DNA of 64,000 nucleotides from Chitinophagaceae bacterium (GCA_016721385.1 JADKIE010000002.1:186001-250000), one strand, 5' to 3'; shown: positions 37,192 to 46,893, numbered from the stretch's first letter. The notes: generated by a model from the sequence alone, not told the origin. Program-made: numbers and translations.

Positions 37192-37816
37192 ATGGTTATT
37201 AAGTTTGCAAAATATATTATTAGCAGCCCATCATTTGATAAATGCCCGTTGCCCGACAAGCCGGAGTATGCATTTATTGGACGCAGTAATGTAGGCAAGT
37301 CATCGCTAATAAATATGTTATGCGGCATGGAAAAAACTTGCCAAAACCTCGGCATCGCCGGGAAAAACACAATTAATTAACCACTTCGAAATATTTTCTA
37401 CATCTACCCTTAAATCTGATACACAATTACAATGGTATTTAGTTGATTTGCCTGGATATGGTTTTGCTAAAGTTAGCCAAAGCAGCCGCAGGCGTTGGGA
37501 GCAAATGATAGAAAATTATTTACGTAAACGGGAAAATCTTTCGCTTGTTTTTGTTTTGATAGATGCCAGACACTCTCCCCAAAAAATTGACTTGCAATTT
37601 TTAGAGCAATTAAAAAAATGGGGGGTTCCTTTTTGCCTTGTATTTACAAAAAGCGATAAAGAAAAGCAAGCCCTTGTTAGTAAAAATGTAAAGCTATTTT
37701 TAGAAGCAATGAAAAAAACCTGGCAATTTTTACCGCAGCATTTTGTAACCAGTGCTCTTAAAAAAACCGGCCGAGATAAAGTACTTAGCCTGATTGACGA
37801 AATAAATACCCAATAG
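37192..37816 (+). CDS. engB: EngB/YsxC ribosome-biogenesis GTPase (one frameshift)
   Basis: A TRAFAC-class GTPase needed for 50S assembly and essential in several bacteria. The G1 motif is FIGRSNVGKSSLINML; G3 is WYLVDLPGYGFAKVS; G4 is FTKSDKEKQALV, with SALKKTGRDK as G5. One extra A in the run 37331-37336 breaks the frame; removing it restores MEKLAKTSASPGKTQLINHF, which contains the G2 region, and about 20 further residues up to the second frame. Start ATG 37192. Repaired length of about 207 is normal. Divergent from ubiE. Confidence 0.93.
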
Positions 37817-37864
37817 ACGGTATTGTAACCTGTCACTAGTTTTCATTTTTTTACAAAAAAAGAA

Positions 37865-38184
37865 ATGAAAAATTTTTACTTATATCCCTTTTATTTACTG
37901 CTGTTTTTGCCACAAGCCAAACACCATCTGCCATTGAAAAAAATATACAAGATGCCAAGGCCGGAATGAGAAAATTAGACTCGTTAAATGCCGAACTAAA
38001 ACAAATGCAAGACAGTACAGCACAAGCGATCTATTTTAAAAATAATAATAATGCCCTACTTGCATTAGTACACGAAAATAAAAAAATAAAGATGAAAAGT
38101 GCATTAACCAATATTGCTATTGGAATAGGATTTTTAGCTATACTTGTAATTGGGTTATTGAGAAAACCAAAACAAAAAAAATAA
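37865..38184 (+). CDS. small exported coiled-coil protein with C-terminal helix (one frameshift)
   Basis: Not a recognised family. Adding one T in the run 37873-37877 gives a signal peptide (MKNFLLISLLFTAVFATSQ). A helical charged stretch of about 60 residues follows (DSLNAELKQMQDSTAQ, coiled-coil-like), then one helix (about 82-100, IGFLAILVIGLL) and a basic tail RKPKQKK. So the protein would span from the periplasm to a cytoplasmic basic end. As the sequence stands, only a 72-residue frame from 37966 is open. It is 48 nt downstream of engB and ends 1 nt before the convergent ykuK-like gene. Confidence 0.6.
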
Positions 38185-38185
38185 T

Positions 38186-38659
38186 TTAATTTACAGCTTT
38201 ATTTGCACAACTACTACTGGCAAAGGCTTCGGGCTTGGCTTTAAATGCAAAGCCCATTCCTAAAATATAGCCCATTGCTTCCCGTAAAGCTTCGTTGCTT
38301 TTAAATTGAGGGTTTGTATTTATGTCTGCATGTACTTCCATATCTACATTGTATGCAGTAAATAAATTACATAATTCGTACGCAATTTCAATACTTTTGG
38401 CAACTTCTACCAACATGCGTTCTTTTATACTGTGTTTGTAAAATGTTTTTTCGTTGTGTATAAACATAAAGCCACCGCGGCCTTCTCGTAAAAAAACAAT
38501 TACTGTTGCAAACTCGGTTTCTTTTCCTTTTACCTGGCTATCGGTGCCTATACATACTTTTAATTTGTTGCCGGCTGTAGTTTCTCTTTTGATGGCTTGC
38601 TCTACAGCATCTTTGATGGGGAGTTTGATTGATTCGCCATTAAATTTTCTCCATAACAT
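38186..38659 (-). CDS. YkuK/DUF458 RNase H-like protein
   Basis: A 157-residue protein of the DUF458 family, predicted to have an RNase H fold and of unknown substrate. Motifs seen: LWRKFNGE at the start, VCIGTDSQVKG with the candidate catalytic Asp, EFATVIVFLREGRGG and MEVHADINTNPQFKSN with another acidic site. It ends GYILGMGFAFKAKPEAFASS. Length matches the family. Convergent with the small coiled-coil gene. No defect seen. Confidence 0.82.
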   Translation of the reverse strand: MLWRKFNGESIKLPIKDAVEQAIKRETTAGNKLKVCIGTDSQVKGKETEFATVIVFLREGRGGFMFIHNEKTFYKHSIKERMLVEVAKSIEIAYELCNLFTAYNVDMEVHADINTNPQFKSNEALREAMGYILGMGFAFKAKPEAFASSSCANKAVN

Positions 38660-38768
38660 AAAAATGGGTTTTTTAAAGTTACGGAAATTTATAATTCGAA
38701 TTTTATTTTAATATAAAGATAACCTTGGGAAAGTTGAATTGGTTTATTTGCTTAGGTTTTATTTCATA

Positions 38769-38798
38769 AAAAAGGGCAACATCCCTGTTACCCCTTTA
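38769..38798 (-). terminator. terminator-like hairpin after the metalloprotease gene
   Basis: On the minus strand AAAGGGGTAACA pairs, with mismatches, with TGTTGCCCTTT, followed by a T run. It lies about 65-90 nt after the stop at 38860. The remainder of the 200-nt gap 38660-38859 shows nothing I recognise. Confidence 0.5.
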
Positions 38799-38859
38799 TT
38801 ACACATGAATCTACCTTATACTCTTCAACCTATCAAATTATTGCTAATTTGATTTGGCT

Positions 38860-40452
38860 CTAGTTTTTTATTATCCGCTCTGATTGAATTTTAGTGTTTG
38901 TAAATAATTGAATAATATACATACCTTTTGCCTCTTTGCTTATGTTTACTGTTGAAATCCCTTTAACACCATTTCCGTTAGCAACTTGCCTGCCGTTCAT
39001 ATCTACTACTCTGTATTGGTAATTTTCAGCGGCATTTACCCTTATTTCATTTTGCACAAAAGTAGATACGTTAAACGCTGCATCTGTATTCTCGATACTC
39101 TTTAATGCAACGGTGTTTGAATAAGCTACTTGATGTATAACAGAAGTTACTTTTAATCTGTAGTAAATTGTATTGGTTTGATAAGGGGTATAAATAAATT
39201 TGTTGCCGGTTGATGGAACATTTGATAAAGCTGAAAATGACAAACCATTATTTTGCGATGCTTCCACAACTACAGATTCTATTGGCTCGTCGGCAATTAT
39301 TTTCCAACTTAAAGAATGTTTTCCTTTTTCTACCAATCCCGTTAAAGCAATATCTTTAATAGGTAACGCACTACTAGTGCTACTTAATGTGTAGCTGCCT
39401 AAACTTCCATACTCCCCTACATTAACATTACCTGCACCATCTACACGCCAATAATATGTCCCTAAATTAAGAACAGTATCTACTGTTATACTCATACTTG
39501 CTACCGGATCGTAGGTACGTATTAATGTACCCGATGCATTAAATAATTGCAGCTTAATATCTAAATTAGCACCAACATAATTAGCAGCTAAATTATAAGG
39601 GATTGCTGTTACATGTACGTTTGAGTTGTTAGTTAATGTAAACTTAAACGCATCAATATCCGTATTGGTAGTAATTATTCCATCTACAGTAAAATTACCA
39701 TTGGCAAAAGCTGTGGTACTGCCATTCATATTTTCAGCATAATCATCTGTACGATATGTAAAGCCATTTTGCGTAGTAATTATTTGCAGGTTGTCTTCTG
39801 TATTAGTACACCCGGTTTGTATTTGTCCGTTATTCCAATTAGTCATGTTTCTATAATAACTATTTCCCATAATTGGCGACCATGCTGCTTCGCCGGTACC
39901 AACGCCATTATAATATTCTTGCACCGGATAATCGCAATTGGTGGCATCATATTTTGATTGATGTTGCAAGCCAAGTGTGTGACCTGACTCATGTGAGCAA
40001 CACTCTGCAATCATTTTTCCACTATTAGGGCCTAATCTATCCGAAAATACAAAGGCAGGAATATCATCTAAAGCAGAAAACGAATTAATATATGCCAACC
40101 CTCCTACACCCGGCGCCCATGCACTTGTTGGTGTTATTATTATTCTGTTTCTCCTGTTTAATGGCGTACTTAAATAAACAGAAGAATCGGTTGTAATATT
40201 TAAATTAAAAGGACGGAAATCTTCTGAAACTCTGTTGAAAATTTCAACAATCTGTGCTTCTGTTAAAGGTGCAGCTTCGCAATACATAGCATTGCCGCCA
40301 TTCCAAACTGTGCCTACTACAGTATGGCCATCAAAGTCTAAAAAAAGCGTTGCAGTTGCAGATGGATAACTGTTTAATTTAGGTAAGCTATATGCTGTAC
40401 TTGTAAGTAAAAGTAATATGCCTGTAAGTAACGTTAGGTAATGTTTTTTCAT
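38860..40452 (-). CDS. secreted metzincin-type zinc metalloprotease with T9SS tail
   Basis: An exported zinc peptidase of 530 residues. A signal peptide (MKKHYLTLLTGILLLLTSTA) precedes ATLFLDFDGHTV and the zinc motif CSHESGHTLGLQHQ (HExxHxxGxxH, near residue 153). The probable Met-turn is SPIMGNSYY (near 193). A beta-rich PPC-like domain follows (about 240-350), then a Fn3-like stretch. A type A T9SS sorting tail ends VNISKEAKGMYIIQLF and ERIIKN. It is probably released or surface-attached by type IX secretion and digests protein. The HxxGxxH and Met-turn support the metzincin clan; the exact family is unassigned. Confidence 0.85.
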   Translation of the reverse strand: MKKHYLTLLTGILLLLTSTAYSLPKLNSYPSATATLFLDFDGHTVVGTVWNGGNAMYCEAAPLTEAQIVEIFNRVSEDFRPFNLNITTDSSVYLSTPLNRRNRIIITPTSAWAPGVGGLAYINSFSALDDIPAFVFSDRLGPNSGKMIAECCSHESGHTLGLQHQSKYDATNCDYPVQEYYNGVGTGEAAWSPIMGNSYYRNMTNWNNGQIQTGCTNTEDNLQIITTQNGFTYRTDDYAENMNGSTTAFANGNFTVDGIITTNTDIDAFKFTLTNNSNVHVTAIPYNLAANYVGANLDIKLQLFNASGTLIRTYDPVASMSITVDTVLNLGTYYWRVDGAGNVNVGEYGSLGSYTLSSTSSALPIKDIALTGLVEKGKHSLSWKIIADEPIESVVVEASQNNGLSFSALSNVPSTGNKFIYTPYQTNTIYYRLKVTSVIHQVAYSNTVALKSIENTDAAFNVSTFVQNEIRVNAAENYQYRVVDMNGRQVANGNGVKGISTVNISKEAKGMYIIQLFTNTKIQSERIIKN

Positions 40453-40482
40453 GTGTTGAGGATATTAAAGTTTTTATGCTTT

Positions 40483-40941
40483 TTATTGCTGATTGCAGGT
40501 ATGCAAAGTTTTGTCGGTTTCTATTTTTGATAGTGTATAATTTCCAGAAGCATCTTTTTTGAGCTCATACCCATCAAAATAATTTTGATTAATGATACGG
40601 CCTGTATAAGTTATACTTCTGTCGGTATTAGTTACTTTTGATATACTAAAAACAGCATTATCAAACTGTGGCGATTTTATTACTACAGATTGCAAATTTG
40701 AATACCTTACTATATTAGTAGTAACGGTTCCATTTACCGTAAATCCGTTTTGAAATACAACCGCAATTTGTTGTCCCTCAGTTATAGAAAAAATTCTTTC
40801 TAATTCGGGTTCATTGCATGCTATGCTTGCCGGAAAATTATTAAATAATGTAGGTTTGGCGGCAGGGCCAGATTGTGAAAATGAAGTTATAGTAATAAAT
40901 ATACTTAACATCATCAATGGAAATGCTTTAAGGCGTTTCAT
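40483..40941 (-). CDS. secreted protein of unknown function upstream of the metalloprotease
   Basis: Not recognised. ATG at 40939-40941 gives a signal peptide (MKRLKAFPLMMLSIFITITS) and a mature part of about 130 residues with alternating strands (VAVVFQNGFTVNGTV-like, SITYTGRIINQNYFDGYEL). Cys residues flank the fold (IACNEPELERIF near the N-terminus, HTCNQQ at the end) and may form a disulfide. It sits 30 nt upstream of the metalloprotease, same strand, so the two are probably co-expressed. An inhibitor or chaperone role is only a guess from adjacency. Confidence 0.6.
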   Translation of the reverse strand: MKRLKAFPLMMLSIFITITSFSQSGPAAKPTLFNNFPASIACNEPELERIFSITEGQQIAVVFQNGFTVNGTVTTNIVRYSNLQSVVIKSPQFDNAVFSISKVTNTDRSITYTGRIINQNYFDGYELKKDASGNYTLSKIETDKTLHTCNQQ

Positions 40942-41115
40942 TGGTTTGTGGTTATGGTTTTTTAAAGAAATTGGATATTGCAGCAACCTGCACAGCTATA
41001 CTAAACGCTATATTTTATAAGATATTATGTAAGAGATAAATAAAGTGCAAAAAATTACTTAACATCGTAATTGTACTACACTATTAAAGGTAGATCTACT
41101 AATATTGATTTGTAG

Positions 41116-41463
41116 CTAACATAACGAGTGTGCATGCTTCAATGGTTTCAATACCATTTTTTCTGCTAGTTGTTCAAGTTCAACGTTCTCTGTGCCGGGG
41201 TTAAAGATTATTCGTTTAGGCTTTAAGGAAAGTATGTACGTATAATATGGCTTTTGATTATGTGGATTTAGATATAATGTAACTGTATCAATATTTTGAT
41301 GTTGCGTTAATGTTGTTTGAATGTTTATTTCATCTATTACTCCCGGTTTGTTGCCTATTGCTATTACCGGATGACGATGTTGAAGCAATTGTTTAACGGC
41401 TCTGTTGCTGTACCTGTCTGTTTTTTCTGAGGCACCAAGTACAAGTGTTGTTTTGTATGTCAT
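41116..41463 (-). CDS. CoA-binding domain protein
   Basis: A single-domain Rossmann-like protein of 115 residues of the CoA_binding_2 type. It resembles the CoA-binding domain of succinyl-CoA synthetase but stands alone. Motifs: TLVLGASEKTDRYSNRAV at the N-terminus, VIAIGNKPG and KPKRIIFNPGTENVEL. Role unknown; such proteins bind CoA in other species. The start overlaps the DCC-family gene by 4 nt, suggesting an operon. Confidence 0.85.
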   Translation of the reverse strand: MTYKTTLVLGASEKTDRYSNRAVKQLLQHRHPVIAIGNKPGVIDEINIQTTLTQHQNIDTVTLYLNPHNQKPYYTYILSLKPKRIIFNPGTENVELEQLAEKMVLKPLKHAHSLC

Positions 41464-41861
41464 AATAAAAATCTTGCTTTAATATCTGGTGACGGAATCA
41501 TGCAGGAATTTTTTTGCCCAAACCATTTATATCTGTTTTTGGCTATATAGTTATATAATCCATCTCTTATAAATTTGGGCACTATAATAAAGCCACTACA
41601 CAAAGGCCACAAACCTTTTAAATATTTACATACTTTTAATGCCGCCGTTGATTGTGTGTATGTAATGCCGTTTTCAATAAAAACAAACGACTGCATTTTG
41701 TTTACGGGTAAACTATATTGCTGTAACAGTTGTTGCCCTGTTGCACTTTGTAATGCTGCAAATTTTATTACCGCTTGTTTATCTCTTTTTATAACAAAAT
41801 TTACCGAGCTATTGCAAAAATTACAAACACCATCAAATAATATTATTGGTTGAATATGCAT
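41460..41861 (-). CDS. DCC-family thiol-disulfide oxidoreductase-like protein (DUF393)
   Basis: A 133-residue protein whose N-terminus IILFDGVCNFCNSSVNFVIK carries the DxxCxxC motif that names the DCC family. KRDKQAVIKFAALQS and the aromatic C-terminus follow. Family members are thioredoxin-fold-like proteins of unknown substrate. Probably cytoplasmic or membrane-associated. Co-transcribed with the CoA-binding gene (4-nt overlap) and preceded at 12 nt by the two-helix protein gene. Confidence 0.85.
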   Translation of the reverse strand: MHIQPIILFDGVCNFCNSSVNFVIKRDKQAVIKFAALQSATGQQLLQQYSLPVNKMQSFVFIENGITYTQSTAALKVCKYLKGLWPLCSGFIIVPKFIRDGLYNYIAKNRYKWFGQKNSCMIPSPDIKARFLL

Positions 41862-41873
41862 TTATTTAAAAAA

Positions 41874-42062
41874 TTAATTTTTCTTTTTTAGCCACATAAA
41901 CAAAAACCACACCAATGCAGCCAATCCTACAGCTCTGCAAACTAAACCAACAGTCATAGCTGTATCAGCATAAGCCTGATGGGTAATTTTTGCCCATGCC
42001 CCAAAAGCCGTGCCTATTATACCTAATACTGCAATTGCACCAAACAAGTAATATTTATTCAT
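41874..42062 (-). CDS. small two-helix membrane protein
   Basis: A 62-residue protein with two helices (about residues 5-24 and 38-57) and a basic KKKN end. YADTAMTVGLVCRAVGLAA between them is reminiscent of the GldL gliding/T9SS motor protein membrane part, but this is a weak resemblance from memory. Function unknown. First gene of an apparent three-gene unit with the DCC and CoA-binding proteins. Confidence 0.6.
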   Translation of the reverse strand: MNKYYLFGAIAVLGIIGTAFGAWAKITHQAYADTAMTVGLVCRAVGLAALVWFLFMWLKKKN

Positions 42063-42112
42063 AGGCTTAAGATACTATAAATTATTAATACGGGTTATGA
42101 TAAAATAAAAAA

Positions 42113-42134
42113 GCGTTAGCTTTTAAACTAACGC
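42113..42134 (-). terminator. rho-independent terminator of the pyruvate dehydrogenase E2 gene
   Basis: GCGTTAG and CTAACGC arms with an 8-nt loop, followed on the minus strand by a T run. It lies 29 nt after the stop at 42163. Confidence 0.8.
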
Positions 42135-42162
42135 CAAATCATTTTATAAAAATTTACTTTTG

Positions 42163-43790
42163 CTATACCAGCATGGTTACCGGGTTTTCTAAATACTTTT
42201 TTAATGTTTGTAAAAATGATGCCCCCACTGCTCCATCTACACTGCGGTGATCGCAGCTTAATGTAAGTTTCATTACATTGGTTACACCAAAGCTATCTCC
42301 CTTTTTACTACTTTTTCGCTTATGGCGCCTACGGCTAAAATTGCACTATCGGGCGGATTAATTATTGCGGTAAATTCTTCTATACCCATCATACCCAAAT
42401 TAGAAATAGTAAACGTATTGCCGCTAAACTCTTGCGGTTGTAATTTTTTTTCTTTTGCTTTTGTGTAAAGTTCATTGGCATCTGCAGCTATTTGCGATAA
42501 TGATTTATTATCTGCAAAGCGAATTACAGGCACAATTAATCCTTCGGGCATTGCAACTGCACTACCTATATGTATGTGATGGTTTTGACGAATGAAATCT
42601 CCCATCCAACTGCTGTTAACATCGGGATGCTTACGTAAAGCCATTGCCGAGGCTTTAATAATCATATCGTTAAATGATATTTTTACAGGGCTTACTTCGT
42701 TCATGCTAACTCTGGAAACAATGGCATTGTCCATATTTATTTCCATTGTTAAATAGAAATGAGGAGCACTAAATTTACTTTCGCCTAGTCTACGAGCAAT
42801 TACCTTACGCATTTGCGTTAGTGGCGTATCGGTATAGCTTTCCGTTAGGTATGTGTTTGGTGAGGAGTTAGTGGGGAGTGGTGAAATTTCTGCCACTTTA
42901 CTCACAACTGACGACTGACTACTTGTTACTGTTTTATATCCATCAATATCTTTCTTTGTAATTCTTCCGCCATCGCCGCTACCGCTAATTTGTGTTAAAT
43001 CTATTCCTTTATCGGCCGCTAATTTTTTTGCAAGCGGTGATGCTTTTATGCGTTGGTCTGTAGTGGTCTGTAGTGTGTTGTGATTAATGAGTGTAGCAGC
43101 GGTTGCCTCTTTATTTACAATTGACGACTCACTACTTGAAGCCGATTTATTTGCTCCGCTTTTTTCGGCTGCAATATAAGCGCTTACATCTGTACCGGCT
43201 TTTCCAACTATTGCAATAATTTCATTTATTTTAGCGGCATTGCCGGCTTCTACACCTACATATAATAAAGTTCCTTCTTCGTAACCCACAACTTCCATTG
43301 TTGCTTTATCGGTTTCTACATCGGCAAGAGCATCATCGGCTTTTACAAAATCTCCAACCTTTTTATGCCATGCCACAATTTTACCTTCCGTCATTGTATC
43401 GCTTAAAAGCGGCATACGTATTTCTTTGGCTCCTGCAGGTAGCGTAACTGCTTGCTGTTTTATATTTTCTGTTTTAGGCATTTCAATAACTGTACTTTTT
43501 TCTTCTTTTACAGGCGTTGCAGAGCTTTCTAATGCCGCTTTATAATCTTCGTTTTCTTTACCAACAACAGCCAAAACACCATCTACCTGTACTGCCTTAC
43601 CTTTATCTACACCTAAATATAAAATAGTTCCTTCGTTGTAACTTTCTAATTCCATAGTTGCTTTATCGGTTTCTACCTCGGCCAATAAATCGCCTGGCTT
43701 AACCTTATCGCCTACTTTTTTATGCCACGCCACAATTACCCCTTCCGTCATCGTATCACTCATTCGGGGCATTCGTATTACTTCCGCCAT
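42163..43790 (-). CDS. pdhC: dihydrolipoamide acetyltransferase, E2 of pyruvate dehydrogenase (one frameshift)
   Basis: E2 moves the acetyl group from E1-bound thiamine via lipoyl arms to CoA. There are two lipoyl domains (ETDKATMELESYNEG near 42; ETDKATMEVVGYEEG near 164), with K44- and K166-type lipoylation sites. An E3/E1-binding domain follows (ASPLAKKLAADKGIDL) and then the catalytic domain. The C-terminus is shifted: one A missing at 42302-42306 restores KKGDSFGVTNVMKLTLSC and the catalytic DHRSVDG, ending at 42163. Ser/Thr-rich linkers contain near-identical 22-bp words (42904-42925, 43117-43138) found again in shortened form in pyrD. Repaired length is about 542. Confidence 0.92.
42859..43140. 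repeat. short word repeats inside the E2 linker
   Basis: At 42904-42925 and about 43117-43138 two 22-bp words (ACAA-T-TGACGACT-ACTACTTG) agree at 20 of 22 positions. At about 43055-43075 GGTCTGTAGT is tandemly repeated. At 42859-42882 GGTGAGGAGTTAG / GTGGGGAGTGG recur. They encode Ser/Thr-rich linkers such as VTSSQSSVVS. Confidence 0.8.
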
Positions 43791-43866
43791 ATTATATGTA
43801 TTTCTTATTTATAAATTAAGGTGTGAAATTAAGGCAAAATTGCCGAAAAGGAGCACCTTGCAACAG

Positions 43867-45635
43867 CTAATAATCCAATTCTAAACGTAGTTTATCTTTT
43901 AATTCCTTTACCAAAGGATATTCTTCAATAATTTTTAAATATTGTTCTTTTGTGTTTAACGGTTTATCTTTTGGTTGTTCATGTGTTTCAGATTCTACTA
44001 TTACAACATTGTATGTAAGTGTTTTATTGCCAAAGTAATTTTGCAAATGATCTATCAGTAAAGCTCTTTCCTGCTCAATAAATTTTTGCTGAATATTGTT
44101 TTCGGTTATTATTTCAATACTATCGTTATTAATAATATTAAGCTTTGCCATTTTAAAATTAGTAACGGCACTGTGGTTTTTACGGGCTTCTAATTGCTGA
44201 ATAAAACTCCCCAGGCAACATACAAATCTTCTTCGGTTAAGGGTTTTGTATTTGAATCGCCTTTTGTTTGCTCTGCAACTTTTTGTCGTATTTTTTGTAA
44301 AGATGATAAACCTGCTTTGGGTTGAGGCATTTGTGCAGCTACTTCCGGCATAGGTTTAGCTACCGTTTTTTCAATTGTAAGTTTAGCCTGCGTTTCTTCT
44401 TTTTTGCAGCGGCAGATGATTATCCGGTGCAGCATTTACTTTAGCCAACCGTATAGGCTGCAAGCCTTTAAACGAAACAGGTTTTACAGTATCAGTTAGT
44501 TTTTTTTTATTACGCCGCTATCTGCAGTGCTTAATTCTATTGCCTGACTGAGATGTGTAAGTTTTATGATAGCCAACTCTACGTGTAATCTTTTATTACG
44601 TGCCTGTTTGTAATTTACTTCTGCATCATTCAATAAATTTAATGCGGCAATAAGCCATGCTGCATTTATTTTTTGGGCGGCCTCTACATATTTTTCTTTA
44701 AAATCATCGGCCACCTGAAGTAATATTGCAGCTCTTGCATCTTTGCTTACCAATACGTTTCGGCAAAATTCTGCAAAACCTTCTATCAATGTATCTCCTT
44801 CAAAACCTTTGGCATTTATTTCATCAAACAACAACATAGCATCGGCCAGTTGTTGTTGTTGCATATAATTAAGTAATTTAAAATAATAGTCTTCGTCTAA
44901 AATATTAAGATGCTCCAATGTATTACTGTAGGTAAGCTGGCCGTTGGTAAAGCTTACTATCTTATCTAAAATACTTAACGAATCTCTCATGCAGCCTTCA
45001 CTCTTTTGCGCTATAATATGAAGGGCAGTTTTTTCGGCTTTAATTTCTTCCTTATCGCAAATTTCCTGCAGGTGCTCAACCGTATCGGCATTGGTAATTC
45101 GCTTAAAATCAAAAATTTGGCATCTGCTTAAAATGGTTGGTAATATTTTATGTTTTTCTGTAGTAGCTAAAATAAAAATTGCGTAAGGCGGTGGCTCTTC
45201 CAAAGTTTTTAAAAACGCATTAAATGCTGCAGAGCTTAACATGTGTACCTCATCTACAATATACACTTTGTATTTACCGGCTTGTGGTGCAAAGCGTACT
45301 TGCTCAACTAAATTTCGTATATCATCTACACTATTATTACTGGCAGCATCCAGCTCATGTATATTCATTGAACTACCGGCATCAAACGAAACGCAAGACT
45401 GGCATACATTACATGCTTCGCCATCTTTAGTTTGATTTTCGCAATTGATCGTTTTGGCTAAAATACGGGCACAGGTTGTTTTACCCACACCACGAGGGCC
45501 GGTAAATAAAAAAGCATGCGCCAACTGATTGTTGGTAATGGCATTTTTTAATGTTGTTGTTATATGCGCCTGCCCTACAACTGTGCTAAAGTTTTGAGGA
45601 CGGTATTTACGTGCCGAAACGATGAATTTATCCAT
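43867..45635 (-). CDS. dnaX: DNA polymerase III subunit tau/gamma, DnaX (three frameshifts)
   Basis: The clamp-loader ATPase that also links polymerase cores. Domains I-III are in one frame: ARKYRPQNFSTVVGQ, Walker A FTGPRGVGKTTCARILA, the zinc module CNVCQSC, DEVHMLSSAAFNAFLKTLEE and TTEKHKILPTILSRC. The frame stops directly after a run of nine A (44500-44508), giving a gamma-like 379-residue product. One more A continues through KKLTDTVKPVSFKGL. A surplus A at 44400-44405 and a missing G at 44209-44212 are then needed to reach the end at 43867, for a tau-like product of about 590. The A9 site may be natural slippage; the other two look like errors. Start ATG 45635 follows a palindromic repeat. 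Confidence 0.92.
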
Positions 45636-45645
45636 ATACCTCAAA

Positions 45646-45657
45646 CCCCTGAAGGGG
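45646..45657. repeat. CCCCTGAAGGGG palindrome just upstream of dnaX
   Basis: CCCCT and AGGGG around GA, followed by CTTTT, 10 nt before the dnaX start. I know this word as a common intergenic repeat in Bacteroidota genomes (from memory). Confidence 0.55.
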
Positions 45658-45711
45658 CTTTTAATTAAGTTATTTTAAGAATATGCAATTTAAGCATAGT
45701 TTACTAACCTG

Positions 45712-46881
45712 TTACGATAAAGTAGGATGCCTTGCAAATTCTTTATTTCTATCAAATAAATAGCGATAGGTAGCTAAATTTCTGCTGCGGAAAGTATCGC
45801 CAAAATTTTCGGCTACGTTTACCATTTTAGGATTAAAATCACCAATCCACTGCATTTCGTACTCGGTATATGTTTTTGGTGGAGCTTGTACAATTTTTGC
45901 ACTTTCGCCAATTAAATAGGCATCTATGCCTTTGCCTTGCCACTCAGGCACTACACCAAACACTAAACCGTTAAATTTTTTTGTGGGTTTAAATTTTTGC
46001 AAAAAAACAAACTTTAGTTTTTGCCATAAACCAAACTTACCGTTCATGTGTTTAAAATATTGGTTTAAATCGGGCAGGTTTAAAAACATCCCAATAGGTT
46101 CGTTTTTATAGTAAGCAAAATAAACTATGTTTTCGTCCATTACAGGTTTCATTTTATTAAACATTACTAATACCTGCTCTTTTGCCATTTCTTTTAAACC
46201 TCCATGACCGGCCCAAGCCTTATTATAAACAATTGCAAAATCGTTTGCAAATTTTTGTAAACTATTTTTTTTGATGGTAGCAAAGCTAAAATCAGGGTCT
46301 TGCGCTACTAATGCATGTCTTTCAACCGTTTTTTTGGATAACGGTGCCTGTGGATTAAACCCAAAACAAATTTGATTAAAGAAAACTTTAAAGCCATAGT
46401 TTTCAAAAAGATTTACATAATATGGCGGGTTGTAATTTAAGCAGTATAGTGGCGGATGAAAACCTTGGGTTACCAACCCCCACCATTTATCCCTTTCGCC
46501 AAAATTAATTGGGCCATCCATTGCTTCCATGCCTTTTTGTTGCAGCCAATTTTTTGCTGTATCAAACAATTTATTTGCAGCTTCCTGATTATTTACGCAT
46601 TCAAAAAAACCCATGCCGCCAACAGCTACATCATCGCCTTTATTTTTATATTTTTTATTTACAAATGCTGCCACACGGCCAATAAACTCTCCATTGTCAT
46701 TTTGTAAAAGCCATCTTTCTATTTCGCCAAACCTAAAAGCTTTGTTTTTCTCTTTATCAAAAACATCGTTAATGTCTTTATCCAGAGGGCGTATCCAATT
46801 GGTATCATTTTTGTTGATATTTACTGCAACTTGCAAAAACTGCTTAGCTGTAGTTGGATTATTGACTGGTATTATTTGCAT
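45712..46881 (-). CDS. GNAT-like acyltransferase-fold protein, function unknown
   Basis: A 389-residue cytoplasmic protein conserved in Bacteroidota. It has two related alpha/beta halves. The N-terminal half includes EFIGRVAAFVNKKYKNKGDD and GGMGFFECVNNQEAANKLF; the C-terminal half includes NIVYFAYYKNEPIGMFLNLP and FGVVPEWQGKGIDAYLI. The G-x-G after QGKG is an acyl-CoA-binding GNAT signature, and the double arrangement recalls FemABX-like or N-acyltransferase proteins. The real substrate is unknown. TATTTTTG ends 4 nt before the ATG. It lies 76 nt upstream of dnaX on the same strand. Confidence 0.7.
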   Translation of the reverse strand: MQIIPVNNPTTAKQFLQVAVNINKNDTNWIRPLDKDINDVFDKEKNKAFRFGEIERWLLQNDNGEFIGRVAAFVNKKYKNKGDDVAVGGMGFFECVNNQEAANKLFDTAKNWLQQKGMEAMDGPINFGERDKWWGLVTQGFHPPLYCLNYNPPYYVNLFENYGFKVFFNQICFGFNPQAPLSKKTVERHALVAQDPDFSFATIKKNSLQKFANDFAIVYNKAWAGHGGLKEMAKEQVLVMFNKMKPVMDENIVYFAYYKNEPIGMFLNLPDLNQYFKHMNGKFGLWQKLKFVFLQKFKPTKKFNGLVFGVVPEWQGKGIDAYLIGESAKIVQAPPKTYTEYEMQWIGDFNPKMVNVAENFGDTFRSRNLATYRYLFDRNKEFARHPTLS

Positions 46882-46885
46882 TGGG

Positions 46886-46893
46886 CAAAAATA
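46886..46893 (-). promoter_or_regulatory. TAnnTTTG promoter element of the GNAT-like gene
   Basis: TATTTTTG, exact match, followed by CCCA and then the ATG (4-nt gap), predicting a leaderless mRNA. Confidence 0.5.

Noticed and set aside
38186..38659. RuvC-type Holliday junction resolvase
   Set aside because: The motifs (VCIGTDSQVKG, EVHADINTNPQFKSN) fit the DUF458/YkuK family rather than RuvC.
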